This document shows, in pieces, positions 25,253-37,640 of a DNA stretch of 64,000 nucleotides (within the stretch, counting starts at the first letter, position 1; each line of letters starts with the position of its first letter). A program made the position numbers and the translations under genes. Source of the DNA: Climacium dendroides. Taxonomy: Eukaryota > Streptophyta > Bryopsida > Hypnales > Climaciaceae. The notes below the pieces were generated by a model. That model saw only the letters and a list, made by a program, of their open reading frames with translations. It was not told the DNA's origin and searched no databases. The stretch spans positions 27,666,582 through 27,730,581 of the forward strand of contig OX467092.1 of the NCBI GenBank assembly GCA_950106755.1, read 5' to 3'.

Positions 25253-26924
25253 ACACCAAACTTATACCCTGAGCGACAGGATGGTAGGCCAACGAAGGAC
25301 TTCGGGTACCTTCCAGAAATGGACCTCCGTAAACGCATTTGGAATTTCAAAAATTCCGTTCAAATCTGCTCTTGCATTTTTGTATGTCCACCAGAATCCC
25401 AGTTTAGGATGCTGTCACAAACTCACATGGAGTACAAGCGGCGGAATGGCACAGAGGAATTTCCGTGGACTACGAATTTAGCAGGTGGACAGCATCAGAT
25501 GACACCTTTTTTTTTTAACGCCTTTGTTTGCAAGGTATACCCAATATTAAATTTTGAAACTGCAGATATTAAGGAAAAGGTTTTCCCTCCTGCAAATGAG
25601 CTCGGCTACCCTTCAAGGAACTTCTAGTATGACGGAGAAGTAGTAACTACAAAAGCAGCTCCATCATACAATATATGGATCTTGCATTGGCGGACCCATG
25701 ACCACTGATTTAAATCCTATTGTATGTCACTTAATTTGCTTCCATTTCGCAAGTACATATGCATGAAAAATTATATTTTTTTTTTCCAGAGATGACATTA
25801 TATATCTTCTCTACTTCACAGAAATTCTAGATTTTTTTGTTTAAATTGATTTTTTTGAGAATTTTTGAAGAACAAAGTGAAGAAAAATCACATGAAGTAG
25901 AAAATTAGTTCAGAAAATCTGAAAATTTCACCATGTGTGTATACTATAGTGACAAATATCATGGTGTGAACCCAATTTCTGTGTCACTCTAAAAATAGAA
26001 TTTCATAGAAATTGAAATAACATCCACAATTCAAATTGCAATAAAATATTCAATATTAGGAATTTTTCAAAAAATCAAATTGGAGTAGAAAGTAGAGTAC
26101 ATGAACTTCATTATGTTAGTTGGGCTCAAACTCAAGAAATATAATTTTTGTGGAGAAATTTCAGATTTAAAACAATGAGGAAGAACTTTCCAAAATGCAC
26201 TAAAATAACATATTTTGTGATCCGTTTCTTTTACTAACTTCTCATGTAAATGAAGACAAAGACTAACAAGACTACAAAATCAATTGCATGCTCTTCATAA
26301 CCCAACATTAAAGATCAAGAGGAAAAATATGGATGAAAAAATGCTTCTGGTCACTGTACAACACACCGTACTATCATCCAAATGCCACAGAATGGCGTTG
26401 GCGGCGTTTAGGGATTAACCATTTTCTTATTATGAAATGACATTCATAGAATCTTCATATCCTCCACAAAAATCCTGTCAGCTACTCTATTTGTTTCTGT
26501 AGTTAATTCTTCAAGAAGTGCAGCTAATCATTTGCAAAATTTGTTTCTACTTTCTATCTCCGAAATTGTATAAAGAAAACAGTGAGGTTTGAGTCAACTA
26601 AAATAGTACATACTTTTCTCTACACAAACAAAATTGAAAGCTCACTTCAACATATTTGATCTTGAATTCAAAGAGTGGCAATTGACACTGTGGTTTTCTC
26701 TTTCACACAAAAGTTGTGTGAGAATCATTTCCCTTGAACATATGGAATTTGTGCCTACAATTGTTGATTGTAGTCCACATATGGAACAACTATAGTCTTA
26801 CAAAGCACATGTACAAATTTGGATTAGACCTTGAACCCACTGTGAAGTGTGAATTTTGAAGACGTATCATGAGTGGGGTAAAAATAAGAATGAGAACTCT
26901 GGAAAATTTACGTGCTCTATACCT

Positions 26925-27206
26925 CAATGGAACTAATGTTCTTTTATTTCATATAGTTGGTGCACAAATATATCTATTGTAGGAAGCCTAAGTCTACTAG
27001 GCTTAGTTAGTAATAATTCAATGGAACTCATGTTCTTTTATTTCATATAGTTGGTGCACAAATATATCTATTGTAGGAAGCCTAAGTCTACTAGGCTTAG
27101 TTAGTAATAATTCAATGGAACTCATGTTCTTTTATTTCATATAGTTGGTGCACCAATATATCTATTGTAGGAAGCCTAAGTCTACTAGGCTTAGTTGGTA
27201 ATAATT
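26925..27206. repeat. Three 94-bp tandem repeats upstream of the element A transposase
   Basis: Units begin at 26,925, 27,019 and 27,113 and are nearly identical; shorter diverged versions continue to about 27,380. Each contains AAGCCTA-agtctac-TAGGCTT, a perfect 7-bp inverted repeat, and TTGGTGCACAAAT. The array ends about 270 bp before the transposase ATG, which fits an upstream regulatory or binding array. Confidence 0.88.
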
Positions 27207-27650
27207 ATATTTTATGTAATTGGTGCGCAAGTACTTCTATACATAGTGTAATTGTGCAATGTTTTTCTATTTTATATAAGTGGTGCACAAATATTTCTAT
27301 TGTAGAAAGCCTAAGTCTAGTAGGCTTAGTTGCTAATTATTCTATTTTATGTAATTGGTGCGCAAATATTTCTATACATAGTGTGAGTGTGGCAGGCATA
27401 ACCGCCAACATCAATAAATGTTTTACTGCGGGGCACTGCTATTAGGATGTATGAGAAGTTTCAAGGGAATTTTTAGTGTCCTGTACATTTGAAGTTTAAC
27501 TATCTTATATTATCCTATTGTATTTTCAGTAGGTCTATGGTAAAATCAGTATGCATGCAAATGCACTATAAGATAGTGAGTGTTCATAGTTAGAACACTA
27601 AGGAGTACTCTCTTTGATTCTGACAATTGTGTTTAAGCAAAGATTGTATC

Positions 27651-30600
27651 ATGGCTTGCATTTGTGTAGATGGTCATGATATTCCCTTAGTGTTTCCAGT
27701 AGAGGAAGGTGGACATGCTAGAGTATTGAGCCATCTATTGCATGTCCGCTTCAGATTCATGGAATCCTCCATCTATGTTGAAGAAGAAAGAATGTCAAAT
27801 TCAAGAGAAGTGCAACAATCAATTCTAGTTGTAAAGTCTGTAGAAGAAGGAGGTCATTGTTGGTATCTCTCTATTGGAAACTATAGAGCTTATGGACTGC
27901 CGTTGTCTATGGTAGTTCCATCAACTGAGATTCGAAGTCATCACTCTGATAATTCCAGTGTAGATATGCCATACGTCGCTCATATGGTTTTACCTAGTCC
28001 TCCTCGTGAAGTATCTCCAATGCTTCTTGAAAATACAATTCTTCGACCAGTGAAAATTGAGAAGTTAGAAACCATCATAGAGTTGTCTAGTGAATCAGAA
28101 GTAGAATCTCCCGACTTAGCGTTTCAAAGAAAGTCATGTACTATGAAAGATACAGCGGACGAAAGTGCTATGGTGAAGTTAGTGTCAAAGACCTTGTCAT
28201 GCAGTCTAGATCAGACTGACTTGTCTCGTCCTCCGTTGTATCCAGACGTAGTCAATCGAGAAAGCATAATGGAGTCTTTGAGAAGATTAGGCAAAATGCA
28301 TCACTTAAGGAACGAGTTGTCAACGACAGATTTGAATAGCATGAAGCACCATCATGTGCAGTTTCTTCCACCCGTTTTCAATGAAAATGTCATATTTGAG
28401 TTGCCTCCATGTTGTTCATTTGCTTCTTCAGCAGCAGCCAAGAACTTAGAAGGAATGGATAAGAGATATGATAGACACCCATGGTGCAAGTTGGTGACAA
28501 CTAACATCTACAACTCCGACAAGTTGAAGTTCCGTAAGTCATACTGTGTTGGACATCTTGTTTGTATGAATCTAGAGTGTGACTATTTGAAGAGGGCTTC
28601 AAAACGCAACGAAACTGAGTGGACTGGTGCAACAACCTTTGCTTTCACAGTAGGGGAGACTCCTCCCAAAGACTGTACTCTAGTTTGCAAACTCTGTAGA
28701 AAAACACTTGTGTATCTTAGCACTTGTGATGCTAGGATGTACTACTGCTATAGTGAGAATGTGAAAATGACTAGGGTCGCTATTCATTTCGGACATCATG
28801 CTTACCATGTTGCCAAGGACATGTACAGAGATTCTGCAGAGAAGATTTGTGAGTTGATTGCAGAGCAGGTGTCCAAAACACCGATGGCCTCAAATTCCGC
28901 CATTGCTCTATTAGCAAGCAAAGACTTCCTTACAAACTATCTATTCCACAGCGGAAATGGAGAGAAGAAGATGTTGGAAGGTGAGGAATTGGAGGAAGTA
29001 AAGGATCATTTCCAATACTTGAGCAGTCCAAACATTCGTAATGTGATTTCTTCATTTCGCTCAAATAATAGAGGAGGAGTCATAGACAACATTATGACCA
29101 TGAAGAGAGACTCAAAGTTTGAGTTCATTCATGATAGCGTTTTCCCTGGACAAGGAAAGGAGAAAGTATACATTTTCAAGATGCTCACTGAAGGACCTAG
29201 TAGTGGAGTAGATTTGGTGAAGCGCATGCAACTAGGGGAGAATCTGCAAAATACATGGATGATGTTTGACCACGTGAAGCGTGTGAAGGAATGGACCACA
29301 ATGGCTTGCCATGTGTACGATTCTGAGTACAAGAAGGTCATGACCATTGCAACATGCGATATGCAGTCCGAAGATACGGAGATTCAAGTGCAATTCTGGA
29401 GGTCATTGAATGCGGTAATGTCAAAACATGGACTAGATCACCCCAACTTCAAAGGGTTCATGGCAGACAGAGTTATGGCCAATTGGAATGCAATTCGAAT
29501 TATCTACGGAAGTGGATCTAGAAATGAAAAAATGGAGAATAGGGAGAGGACGTGCTTACTTCATTGGAGTACTTCTCTCCAAAAACACACTCAAAAGTAC
29601 ATCAAGGAAGCCTTCCAGCAACAACACAATGCACTTTGCAAACAATATAAAGATGCTAAATCTATGGAGGAGGCAAAGACACGTTACCTAGCAATTTGAT
29701 CATGGTGGTTATCATCGGGAGTTGCCACTAAAGATGCACTTCATCACTTGGAGCATTGGCTGGCATATTGGCATTTCAGATACCGACAATGGGGAGGCTT
29801 CATGCAAACGGTAAGAAAAGATTTCCTTTATTGTATGTGAATTTTTTAGCATACCAAGAAGTTCTACTGAAATGTGACTAGGGAAATGCAAATCTTAAGC
29901 ACTTTTAGAAATTCATTAATAGCTATGTCTATATTATTATTATTTTTGAAAATCATACCTGCAACCCAAAGTAGGAGTGGTATGGTGGACCATGAAAACA
30001 ACCATCAAATCCGAGGGTGTTTCCATTGTCCTTCACAATATACCTAGTTTTGTTTCAGGAGGTAATTATAGGGATGCCTTTCATTAAGAAATTGAGGTTT
30101 GTTGTGAAGTTCTATAATTGTTGACGTATTTAGTTAAGCATGAATACATAGTTTTATAAATTTAGTTATTATAAATGTCTTTCATCCCAACTAAACTATA
30201 TATGAACTTAGTTGATGGTATTCACTATTTTTTATAGCTTTCATGAATGAAAGTAATTATGAAAAGTAATGTTGGTTATTGGATATATTTGTAGAATTTG
30301 AGTTTGGAGGAAATGGCGGACATGCCTTCGTGCAATCTATTAGAGATAGTTCATAACAAGTGGCTCCAAATGTCTGGCAACCGAGAAAACAATTTTGTTT
30401 GATGCTACGTGTGATGATAGCATCCGTGCATGGATGCAAATGACAAACTACCGTGCATATTTGAGAGGACATGCATCTGGATCCGGTCCATCGAAGGGGG
30501 AGTTGAAGTTGAGAGCTGCACGACGAAGTGGAGATCCTAAGAAAATGGCAAAAGCGTTGAATTCCCTACCCGGTTCTAAAGGAATTGGAACTCGCATACC

Positions 30601-31684
30601 ACATTTAGAAGGAGAAGAGATCTTTGGAAGCACAAAGAGGAAATTGGACGTTCCAATTGGTGATTCAGGAGGCTCACATCGACTAGATAAAGTAAATTTT
30701 TCTCAACCTCGTATCTGAACGAGGTCCACTATTCCTCCTGCAAGCTCTTCAGAGGGCAAAGAGAAAGAGTCAGAGTCTAATAGGTATGACTATGTGACAA
30801 TTGCATTTGAAAGCGACTGTGACACATCAAAGTGGCACATTGCAAGGATCAACCACAAATCTAATGCTAAATGTCAAGCTCAACAACGAGGGTCGAATAT
30901 CAAGTGCACTGCTCGAATTGCAAGAGGACGGAAGGGAACACCAGCTCTAACTTATCGTGGTAGAAAAGAAGATTATGGGACTAAACGAGAAGTATTTGCA
31001 AACTTCTGGTTCTGTGCTGATGATGTTGAACGATGTGTGAAGGGTTCAAAGCGTAAGTGGGTAATAGATTGGCCGGATGTGCCAGAGATTTGGCCTATTT
31101 TGACAGGGACACACCTTAATCGAGATGAGACTTTGCTGTTGCAACATGCTGAATTTCGGTTGCAAGAACAACCTACATTGTCACCACGTCACCTATTTAG
31201 TATGTCAAAGATATTTGAAAGTGTTGTGTATGATGAGGTCCCGCCAACAAATGCAGATGTGTATCCTACAGTGAGGAACAATCGAACCATACGGCGAATA
31301 GCAAATGCACCAACTGCAGAACAACGCAATAAGTGGGAGAGTGTAGGCAATATTAGAGGTCAAAATTTGGGAGTGACCTTACTTCCTTTGCCGGGACTAG
31401 GTGCAATCATATCTCTGGAGATTGGGATAGATCAGAACAAAAATGTGTATCGAGTAATAGTGGGTATGTTCCCGTCCTGCACATGCTCAGACTTTGTGAA
31501 CATGTCTACTCCAGCTATTGGAGGACGTCAACAGTATGTGAATTGCAAGCACCTATACTACTTGTATTGATATTTTTGCAAGATGGACGTGCATGAGGAT
31601 AAATTCATTCATGCACCAAGTTATAGTTTCAATGAGTTGAAACTTCTTTTACTTCGAGCAGGAATAATCACTGTGCCACAATAG
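27651..31684 (+). pseudogene. Mutator-like (SWIM-type) transposase, element A copy (broken)
   Basis: Start taken as ATG 27651. Exon 1 runs to 29810, intron 29811-30294, exon 2 to the stop at 31682-31684. The N-terminal third is unrecognised. A Cys/His module follows: GHLVCMNLECDY, then CKLCRK, then HFGHHAYHV, resembling the WRKY-GCM1/FLYWCH-type fingers of MULE transposases. The DDE-type core has MMFDHVKR (D near residue 540) and FKGFMADRVMANWNAI (D near 606), then CLLHW. The C-terminus has the SWIM signature, SCTCSDF ... YVNCKHLYY. Compared with element B the frame is interrupted by TGA at 29697-29699, a +1 insertion near 30,390, TGA at 30716-30718 and TGA at 31568-31570. It is therefore a pseudogene, though nearly full length. 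No third acidic catalytic residue could be assigned. Confidence 0.87.
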
Positions 31685-32227
31685 GCATGTGTAGAAGTTC
31701 ATATGTATTTCAATGGTATTATATTAATATATTTAAAATACCATTGAAGTTATGGAAAGTAAAAGAAAAGTGGAGGCTTCAAAACTACAATTGAAAGTGA
31801 TAATGTAGTTATGGAAATATAAATATGAATGACATTTTCATTTCGTTCTTCTTTTGTTTGCATTTCTTTTTTTTGAATTGTGTTTTTAATTTTTTTCCCC
31901 TTTTTTTCCCATTGGTGTTTCCATTCTTCTTGAAATTGACTTTCATTTGTTTCATCATGCACTTGTATGTTTTTTTTATGTTTTTCCTAGCCTACATCCA
32001 TACTATTTTTTTTTCTCCACTCGTACTTGTATTTCATTTTAGTTTTCTATTTTGTATCATTTAGTACCCTGCTTACTAAGTTCTACTCCCCTTTTTTTCC
32101 TTTTCGTTTCCTTTACTTTTCCATGTTATTTCTTTTTTTTGGTTGCTTACCAATTTTCTAGGAAGATGTCTTATGTGTATCATATTTATTTTTTTTACTT
32201 TAGTAATCACTCCATTAAGTTGGAGTA

Positions 32228-32296
32228 TATTTATTAGCGAGAGGTCTATGAGACTGTAATGTGATGGCCCGGGTTCGAATCCCGTGAGGCCCTAAA
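32228..32296 (+). repeat. tRNA-derived SINE head or decayed tRNA-like sequence
   Basis: TTAGCGAGAGGTC resembles a polymerase III A box, and GGGTTCGAATCCC is a perfect B box with T-arm pairing, followed by GAGGCCC. The 5' acceptor strand that would pair with GAGGCCC is missing, so it is not an intact tRNA gene. A tRNA-derived SINE inserted near the transposase-side end of element A is the best reading. Confidence 0.45.
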
Positions 32297-32561
32297 TTAT
32301 GCCGTTGGGCGCAATCTCTATATTGAGCTAAGTCTTAAGAGTTCATCTAGAGCAACTATAGTGGAGGCTAGGTAATGTCCACCAAATATTTTTTAGAGTA
32401 TTCTTTGCTAAACTAATTATATTTTTTCCTATAAATGATTGGTGATTGCATACATACTTGCATTATAGATTTGGAACTACATGACTAAATATATACTAAT
32501 ATTTCAGGGAATTTTCACATTTGAAATGGTCATTACTGAAACAATTTTTTTTTAATAAAAT

Positions 32562-32761
32562 TCACGGTTATAGGTGCATTGGTCATAGGTTCCAAAATTT
32601 ACTATAAATAGAAAATACAAGTCTTTTTTTGGAATTTTTTTATTTTTCTATTTTTTTTATTTTTTTTGTTTTTTTTTTCAATTTTTTGGGCTCCACGCTC
32701 GTAAGGCCTACGCTCGCAGCTCACAAGCTCGCCGCTCTAGGCTCGCATGCTAGTGTCGTTG
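32562..32761 (-). repeat. Right terminal inverted repeat and subterminal motif of element A
   Basis: Read inward on the minus strand the end is CAACGACACTAGCATGCGAG, followed by GCGAGC/GTGAGC repeats for about 70 bp, a T/A-rich run, and TCACGGTTATAGG (plus strand, 32,562-32,574), the shared subterminal motif. It begins like the transposase-side end of element B (CAACGACGCTAG). Confidence 0.75.
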
Positions 32762-32771
32762 GGTACATACC
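32762..32771. repeat. Right target-site duplication of element A
   Basis: GGTACATACC, identical to 16,821-16,830 on the other side of the element. Confidence 0.85.
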
Positions 32772-32812
32772 TACAACTAGGCTTATGGCTTGTAGGCTCG
32801 TGTCTCTACACT

Positions 32813-33175
32813 CATCATCTCAAACTTAAGGATAAACGGATTATTAATAAATATTGTATTGATTTAGTGCCTTCATCACTACGTACTATAATCGCATCGA
32901 TTATGTGCATTTTTACGCATTAAATCAGTGCGAAAACAATGAATATCAATAGCGAACAGTTTATGTACTTTAACTATACGATTGTTGTGTAGTTTTGACA
33001 TAGCAATTGTATAGTTAAAGTACATAAACTGTACACTATTGATATTCATTGTTTTCGCATTGATTTAGTGCGTAAAAATGCACATAATCGATGCGATTAT
33101 AGTACGTAGTGATGAAGGCACTGAATCAGTACAATATTTGTTAATAATTTGTCTATCCTTAAGTTTGAGATGATG
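32813..33175. mobile_element. Fold-back palindrome (hairpin MITE), about 363 bp
   Basis: Two arms of roughly 170 bp are near-perfect reverse complements around a short loop at about 32,990-33,008. The tips are CATCATCTCAAACTTAAGG and its complement, and shared blocks include GTACGTAGTGATGAAGGC on the right arm. There is no coding capacity and no clear target duplication. It lies only about 40 bp outside element A and would make a long double-stranded hairpin if transcribed. Confidence 0.85.
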
Positions 33176-34052
33176 TGCTAGTGTTTTTTTCTTAATGTAT
33201 TGCAAGGCTTTATAAATAAACTTTCATTGCTCCAATACTTATAAAAATTATCATACATATTTTCAACCATTCAATATTGCATTTGGTCAAAAAAGGAAAA
33301 CTTTACTTTTGTGAAAATTTGAGATATGCCCCCTATGAAGTTATGTTGCCTAAGGAAAAAAAATTCAAAAATTCATTACAAGTGATTTTGGAGGGAGGAC
33401 CCCCTTGGTCTTTAAATGTTAAAAAGACACATTCAAAAATGTCAATGATTCAAGGAAAAAATCCATGTCTTTTTAGCATTATTTAAAGACAATATTAACT
33501 ACTAAATTTGAATTTTTTGAGACCTATATAGGATGACCAAGCTTGCTCAAGGCACTTGCCTACTAGCCTTGGGGATTGAAATCTATACCTAATGGTTATG
33601 GGCTCCCTTATATTTTAGTGTCTTGCTATATGTGCAACATTGAAGATTATTTTATAAATTAAATGAAACAAAGTGTCTATATAACATTTTTTGCAACAAT
33701 AATCTCCCTTTTCTGAGGTGGTGCCCTTCAATTTAAAAAAACAAAAACAAAAATAGAAAAAGAAACGAATTCAAATCCAAATCGTATACTAGTATTTTTT
33801 GGAACCTTGTAGACTTATGAGTTTTCAAAGCTAAGAATATTTTTTTGATTTTCTTTTTGACACTCATTCACTCATTTAGTAACTTATGACCAAAGAAGTC
33901 AAATTTTAGTAATGTATAGACTAGTTATTATTGCGGACTTGCAACATATTCATTATATGTAAGTAACTTGACCTTCTAGCACCAGAAACAACATTGCCAT
34001 AGTTTTTGTACTATTTGGTTATCTTAGAGTCTACTATTGTTGTGGTAGAGCA
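33176..34052. other. AT-rich, no gene
   Basis: I see no coding region or structured repeat. The short ORF at 33,277-33,486 has no recognisable features. Confidence 0.4.
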
Positions 34053-35022
34053 TTGACCCCTAAAGACCTTTTGTCCCCTCGAGGGACAATTGAAAATGGA
34101 TTTTGGGCAGGTTCCTATGACTTCAATTTTCAAAGAATTTTTTAAAAAAATCTAAAAGATAGAAAAACTTATTTGCTTGGTGGGAATACAATTTTTATTT
34201 CAATCAATGCCCGGGAACAAAAGTTATACCACAAAAAGCCCAAATTTTCATTTAGTGGGCAAAAAAAGAAATTCATACAAACTTAAAAATTAAATTTTTA
34301 ATTTTTTTTTATAGATCACATTTTTGTCTACACGTGAAGCTTTGATTCATTTCATTTGGATTAGTGATGTGAAAGTTATGAATAATCTTGTTATTTGGAT
34401 AATTTGAGCATCTTCTTGAAAAAATAACCTATTGGATTCATTTTTTAATGCAATTTTTATAATTTTTCAAAAACAATTATTTGATGAGGTTGATTTTGAT
34501 TGCTAAAACAATCTCACCATTGTAATTATTGCGTTTTAGTATTATCTTAGAGCTATTAACAAATTAGTTTTTCTTTCATACTTGAACCTACTTCTACTTA
34601 AAAAAAATTTAAAGAATGAAAATCAATTGTGTTTTTTTGTAAATTTTTTTCTAGACTATCAAATCAATCCTTCAATACAAAAAAATTTACATTCAAAGTC
34701 CATGGTGTAAAAAAACTTCACAAATGGTGGTCAAATGCATTTGATATTACAAACTTGTATTAAAAACAAATCAAAATCTGCTACTGTATTTTTTAAATTG
34801 TCATATTTGATCATCTCTTCCAACTTTGATTTCTAATATCTCTCAATTTGTATAGTTAAACTTCGTGAAATTTTTACCACATAATTTTAGACAAGTAAAG
34901 CACAAGATCCTATGATTTTATTGTAAGAAAAGTATTTTTTTGTTTTCATCGGTGAACACAATAGAAATGTCAATTCTAAGTGTTTTTTGATATAAAAATG
35001 GCCTTGGACCTTTAGGGGATAA
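34053..35022. mobile_element. TTAA-type non-autonomous element, copy 2
   Basis: This copy begins TTGACCCCTAAAG and ends CTTTAGGGGATAA, so the flanking TTAA has decayed on both sides. It aligns in the same orientation with 62,833-63,738 (for example GTCTACA..TGAAGCTTTGATTCAT) and in reverse orientation with copy 1 (the CATAGGATCTTGT block). Confidence 0.6.
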
Positions 35023-37640
35023 TTATAAATGGTTAAAAATTTCATATCCAATATATTCTTTCAATTTCTATATCTTTTGTGGTGGGATCCAATAATTATA
35101 GTTTAGTGGAAGATTGAGTTTATAAATGTGATGTTAGAGTAAGGCATGATTTCTTCCATTGAATATTTCATCAAATATTCTTGTTTTTGTAAAGATTATT
35201 TTAAAAAATTAAGGTAAAATCATTGGTTTCATCTTTCACGTATATATCTTGATGCGTGAGTCCTACACTTGATTATTGATGCTTTTGTTGAATCTTGTTG
35301 GCAATCAAAAATAGCTTTTAAGTCTTTATTGAATGTAGTTTTTGCAAAATATATGAAAAATTATAGATTTTCAAAGTGTTGAAATTAGGTGTAATTAAAA
35401 TCAGCCTTGGATTCTCATGAATAGATTCTATACATTTTAGGTAAGAATTTTAGGGTGGTATTGAAAAAACATTACAATTAGGTGCAATGATCATATATCA
35501 CCACCAATGACCTTGACTTATAATGTCACCCCATATCATATCTATGGATTAGATTTGGTAGACAATAATTTAAAAAATAAGTGATAACTATTTTGAATTC
35601 CAAATTTATTTTGTGCGCCAAAAAATGTAGAATATTTCTATATTCACACCCTAAGAAAATAGATAGATTTTTGGCAAAGATGTAACAATCATGCTCTTCA
35701 CTTATTGAATTCATTGTAGATTTATAAGTATGTTTCTAATGTGAAACATGATGTGACCACATACAACTTAATTTTTTTTAAGCAAATATTTGCTAAAAAA
35801 CAATTCAAACAAAAAATATTAAGAGATATTTGGAGGATACATTATTTCATTCTCAATAAATGAAATCACTAAGTTGTTACAAAAATCTTGGAATGGTATC
35901 GCTTGTATCAAATGACTATATTCACTTTTGGAAGAATAAATAGAATTTCATCTATATTTTGCATATTTAAACCATATCCATTCATGCTAATAATGAGTAA
36001 AAAGCTCATTGTAGACCCTTGTGTCACATTTATTGAAATTCACAATTTTTGGCAAAAGAGTGACGAATAAAGGAATATTCCACATATATTTTTATCAAAT
36101 AATTTTTATGAACCTAATCTAAATACATGGATGCTCCTCACTTCTAAGATTATTTTAAAAAAATGACATTTGGGAGTCATTTTTGTTTATCCTTTGATTA
36201 GCTTTGGACCTTGAATGATTACTCTTTAGTAACTTACTTGTTTCCATATACTCTCCACCTTTGTTAAAGGAACCAGATTCATATAATGAATACCTTCAAT
36301 CAACTATTAATAGCATGCATTACTTTGTATACAACAAACTACCTACATGAATCACCATGAGATGAAAGGATGGATCAAATTATATTAGAATTTATTAGAA
36401 TAAAATTGTATTAGTTCAATAGCAAAAACATTATATTTTTAAACAATACCAATTTGTTTTATACCATGTATGTCTATATGATTTAAAGCACATTATTTAA
36501 ATAGAAAAATGAATTGCCAATAACAAGGTTGTCTTCAAGAATTATATGACTCCTTGGTTCAATTCTTAAATCTACAATTGGAATCTTAATTAAAACTTGA
36601 AGACATCCCTTCCAACCCAAATATATGATTATTTATAAATAGAAATTAATCAAATTATAATTGTGAGATCAAGTGTTTAGTGTAATTTCTTGAATATAAA
36701 GTATTTAGAAACCCCTTTTTAACAACAAATAATCAAAGAACAAATCTTGAACCTTAGATCAAAATATATGAGAGGGAGGTAAAAAAACTACCAACTAATT
36801 GAATAATCCAAATCCTATTAAAAATTTATCTATAAAATTAAAAAACAATCTTCTCTAAATTCTCAAAAGTCTCAAATCTTCACTCATCCATTAATGGTAG
36901 CACAAAGAGAAACCAAGCTCTAGTTTCTAATTTTTAGTTTAATTAAAAATAACGATTTTTATATTTACAATTATAAATCCATTGTAAAAATAATTATTCT
37001 AAAATTTTCAATATTTAGAATGTAATTAGTTATAAAAATAAATTTCAATTTAGATTGCTATTTATAATAACAATTATAAATCGAAGGTTTTGTTCAAATA
37101 TAATTCAAAATTCAAAATTCACAACTTTTGTTTCTATATTACTATGATATTTTTTCTTCAATTTTTTTGTAATATATCTTTACAAAACTTCAAATTTTAA
37201 AGCACTAAACTGTGATTTTTTTTAAAGCACTAAACTTTACATAGAATCATTTCCTCTATATCTATTACTCAATGTTTGATTTTTGCCTCTTTTGGAAAAT
37301 AGGCTTCATTGCAGTGTATGAGTCCTATTTATAAATGAGCCTTTAACATTGGACCCCAAAGGAATGGTCCAACATTTTGAAATGAACTGATGTAGAGTGC
37401 TAGTTATTAGGCATTGGTGCCATGTAGGAAAAATGTTGTATGGGTTGCTGTACATCATCATCAATATCAATTAGAAGCTTATATTGTTGATCATTTGGTC
37501 TTTGTTGTTGGGAATATTAAATCATATGAGAGTGATTATCATGGCATCATAGGCTTGAAGGGTCTACTTTAATTCAAGGTTGCAGGGAAAGCATGATTAT
37601 TCAGCCAAAGAATATGGTCGACTTGAAGTCCGTTTATAAT
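35023..37640. other. AT-rich stretch, no gene
   Basis: Only short, featureless ORFs are present. No tRNA, rRNA or delimited repeat was recognised. Confidence 0.4.

Larger units (their letters stand above)
16831..32761. mobile_element. Element A: two-gene Mutator-like transposon with ParB-methyltransferase gene
   Basis: The unit is 15,931 bp, bounded by 10-bp duplications and by inverted ends rich in GTGAGCC/GCGAGC repeats. Inside are two divergent genes: the ParB-methyltransferase gene on the left (minus) and the SWIM-type transposase on the right (plus), separated by a roughly 5 kb spacer with palindromes and tandem repeats. Element B in this window has the same gene pair, polarity and ends, which independently supports the boundaries. 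The end beside the transposase reads CAACGACACTAG and the end beside the ParB gene reads TAGGGTTGCTAG; in element B the corresponding ends are CAACGACGCTAG and CGGGGGTGCTAG. Both genes of A are broken, so this copy is not autonomous. Confidence 0.9.

Noticed and set aside
32228..32296. Functional tRNA gene
   Set aside because: A and B boxes are present but the 5' acceptor strand and a proper anticodon arm cannot be drawn.
16831..32761. LTR retrotransposon as explanation of element A
   Set aside because: There are no long terminal direct repeats, reverse transcriptase or integrase, and the duplication is 10 bp rather than 4-6 bp.
32772..32812. Further GTAGGCTCG-like repeats just outside element A, as a second nested transposon end
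   Set aside because: The similarity to the GTGAGCC-type ends is short and there is no matching partner end or duplication.
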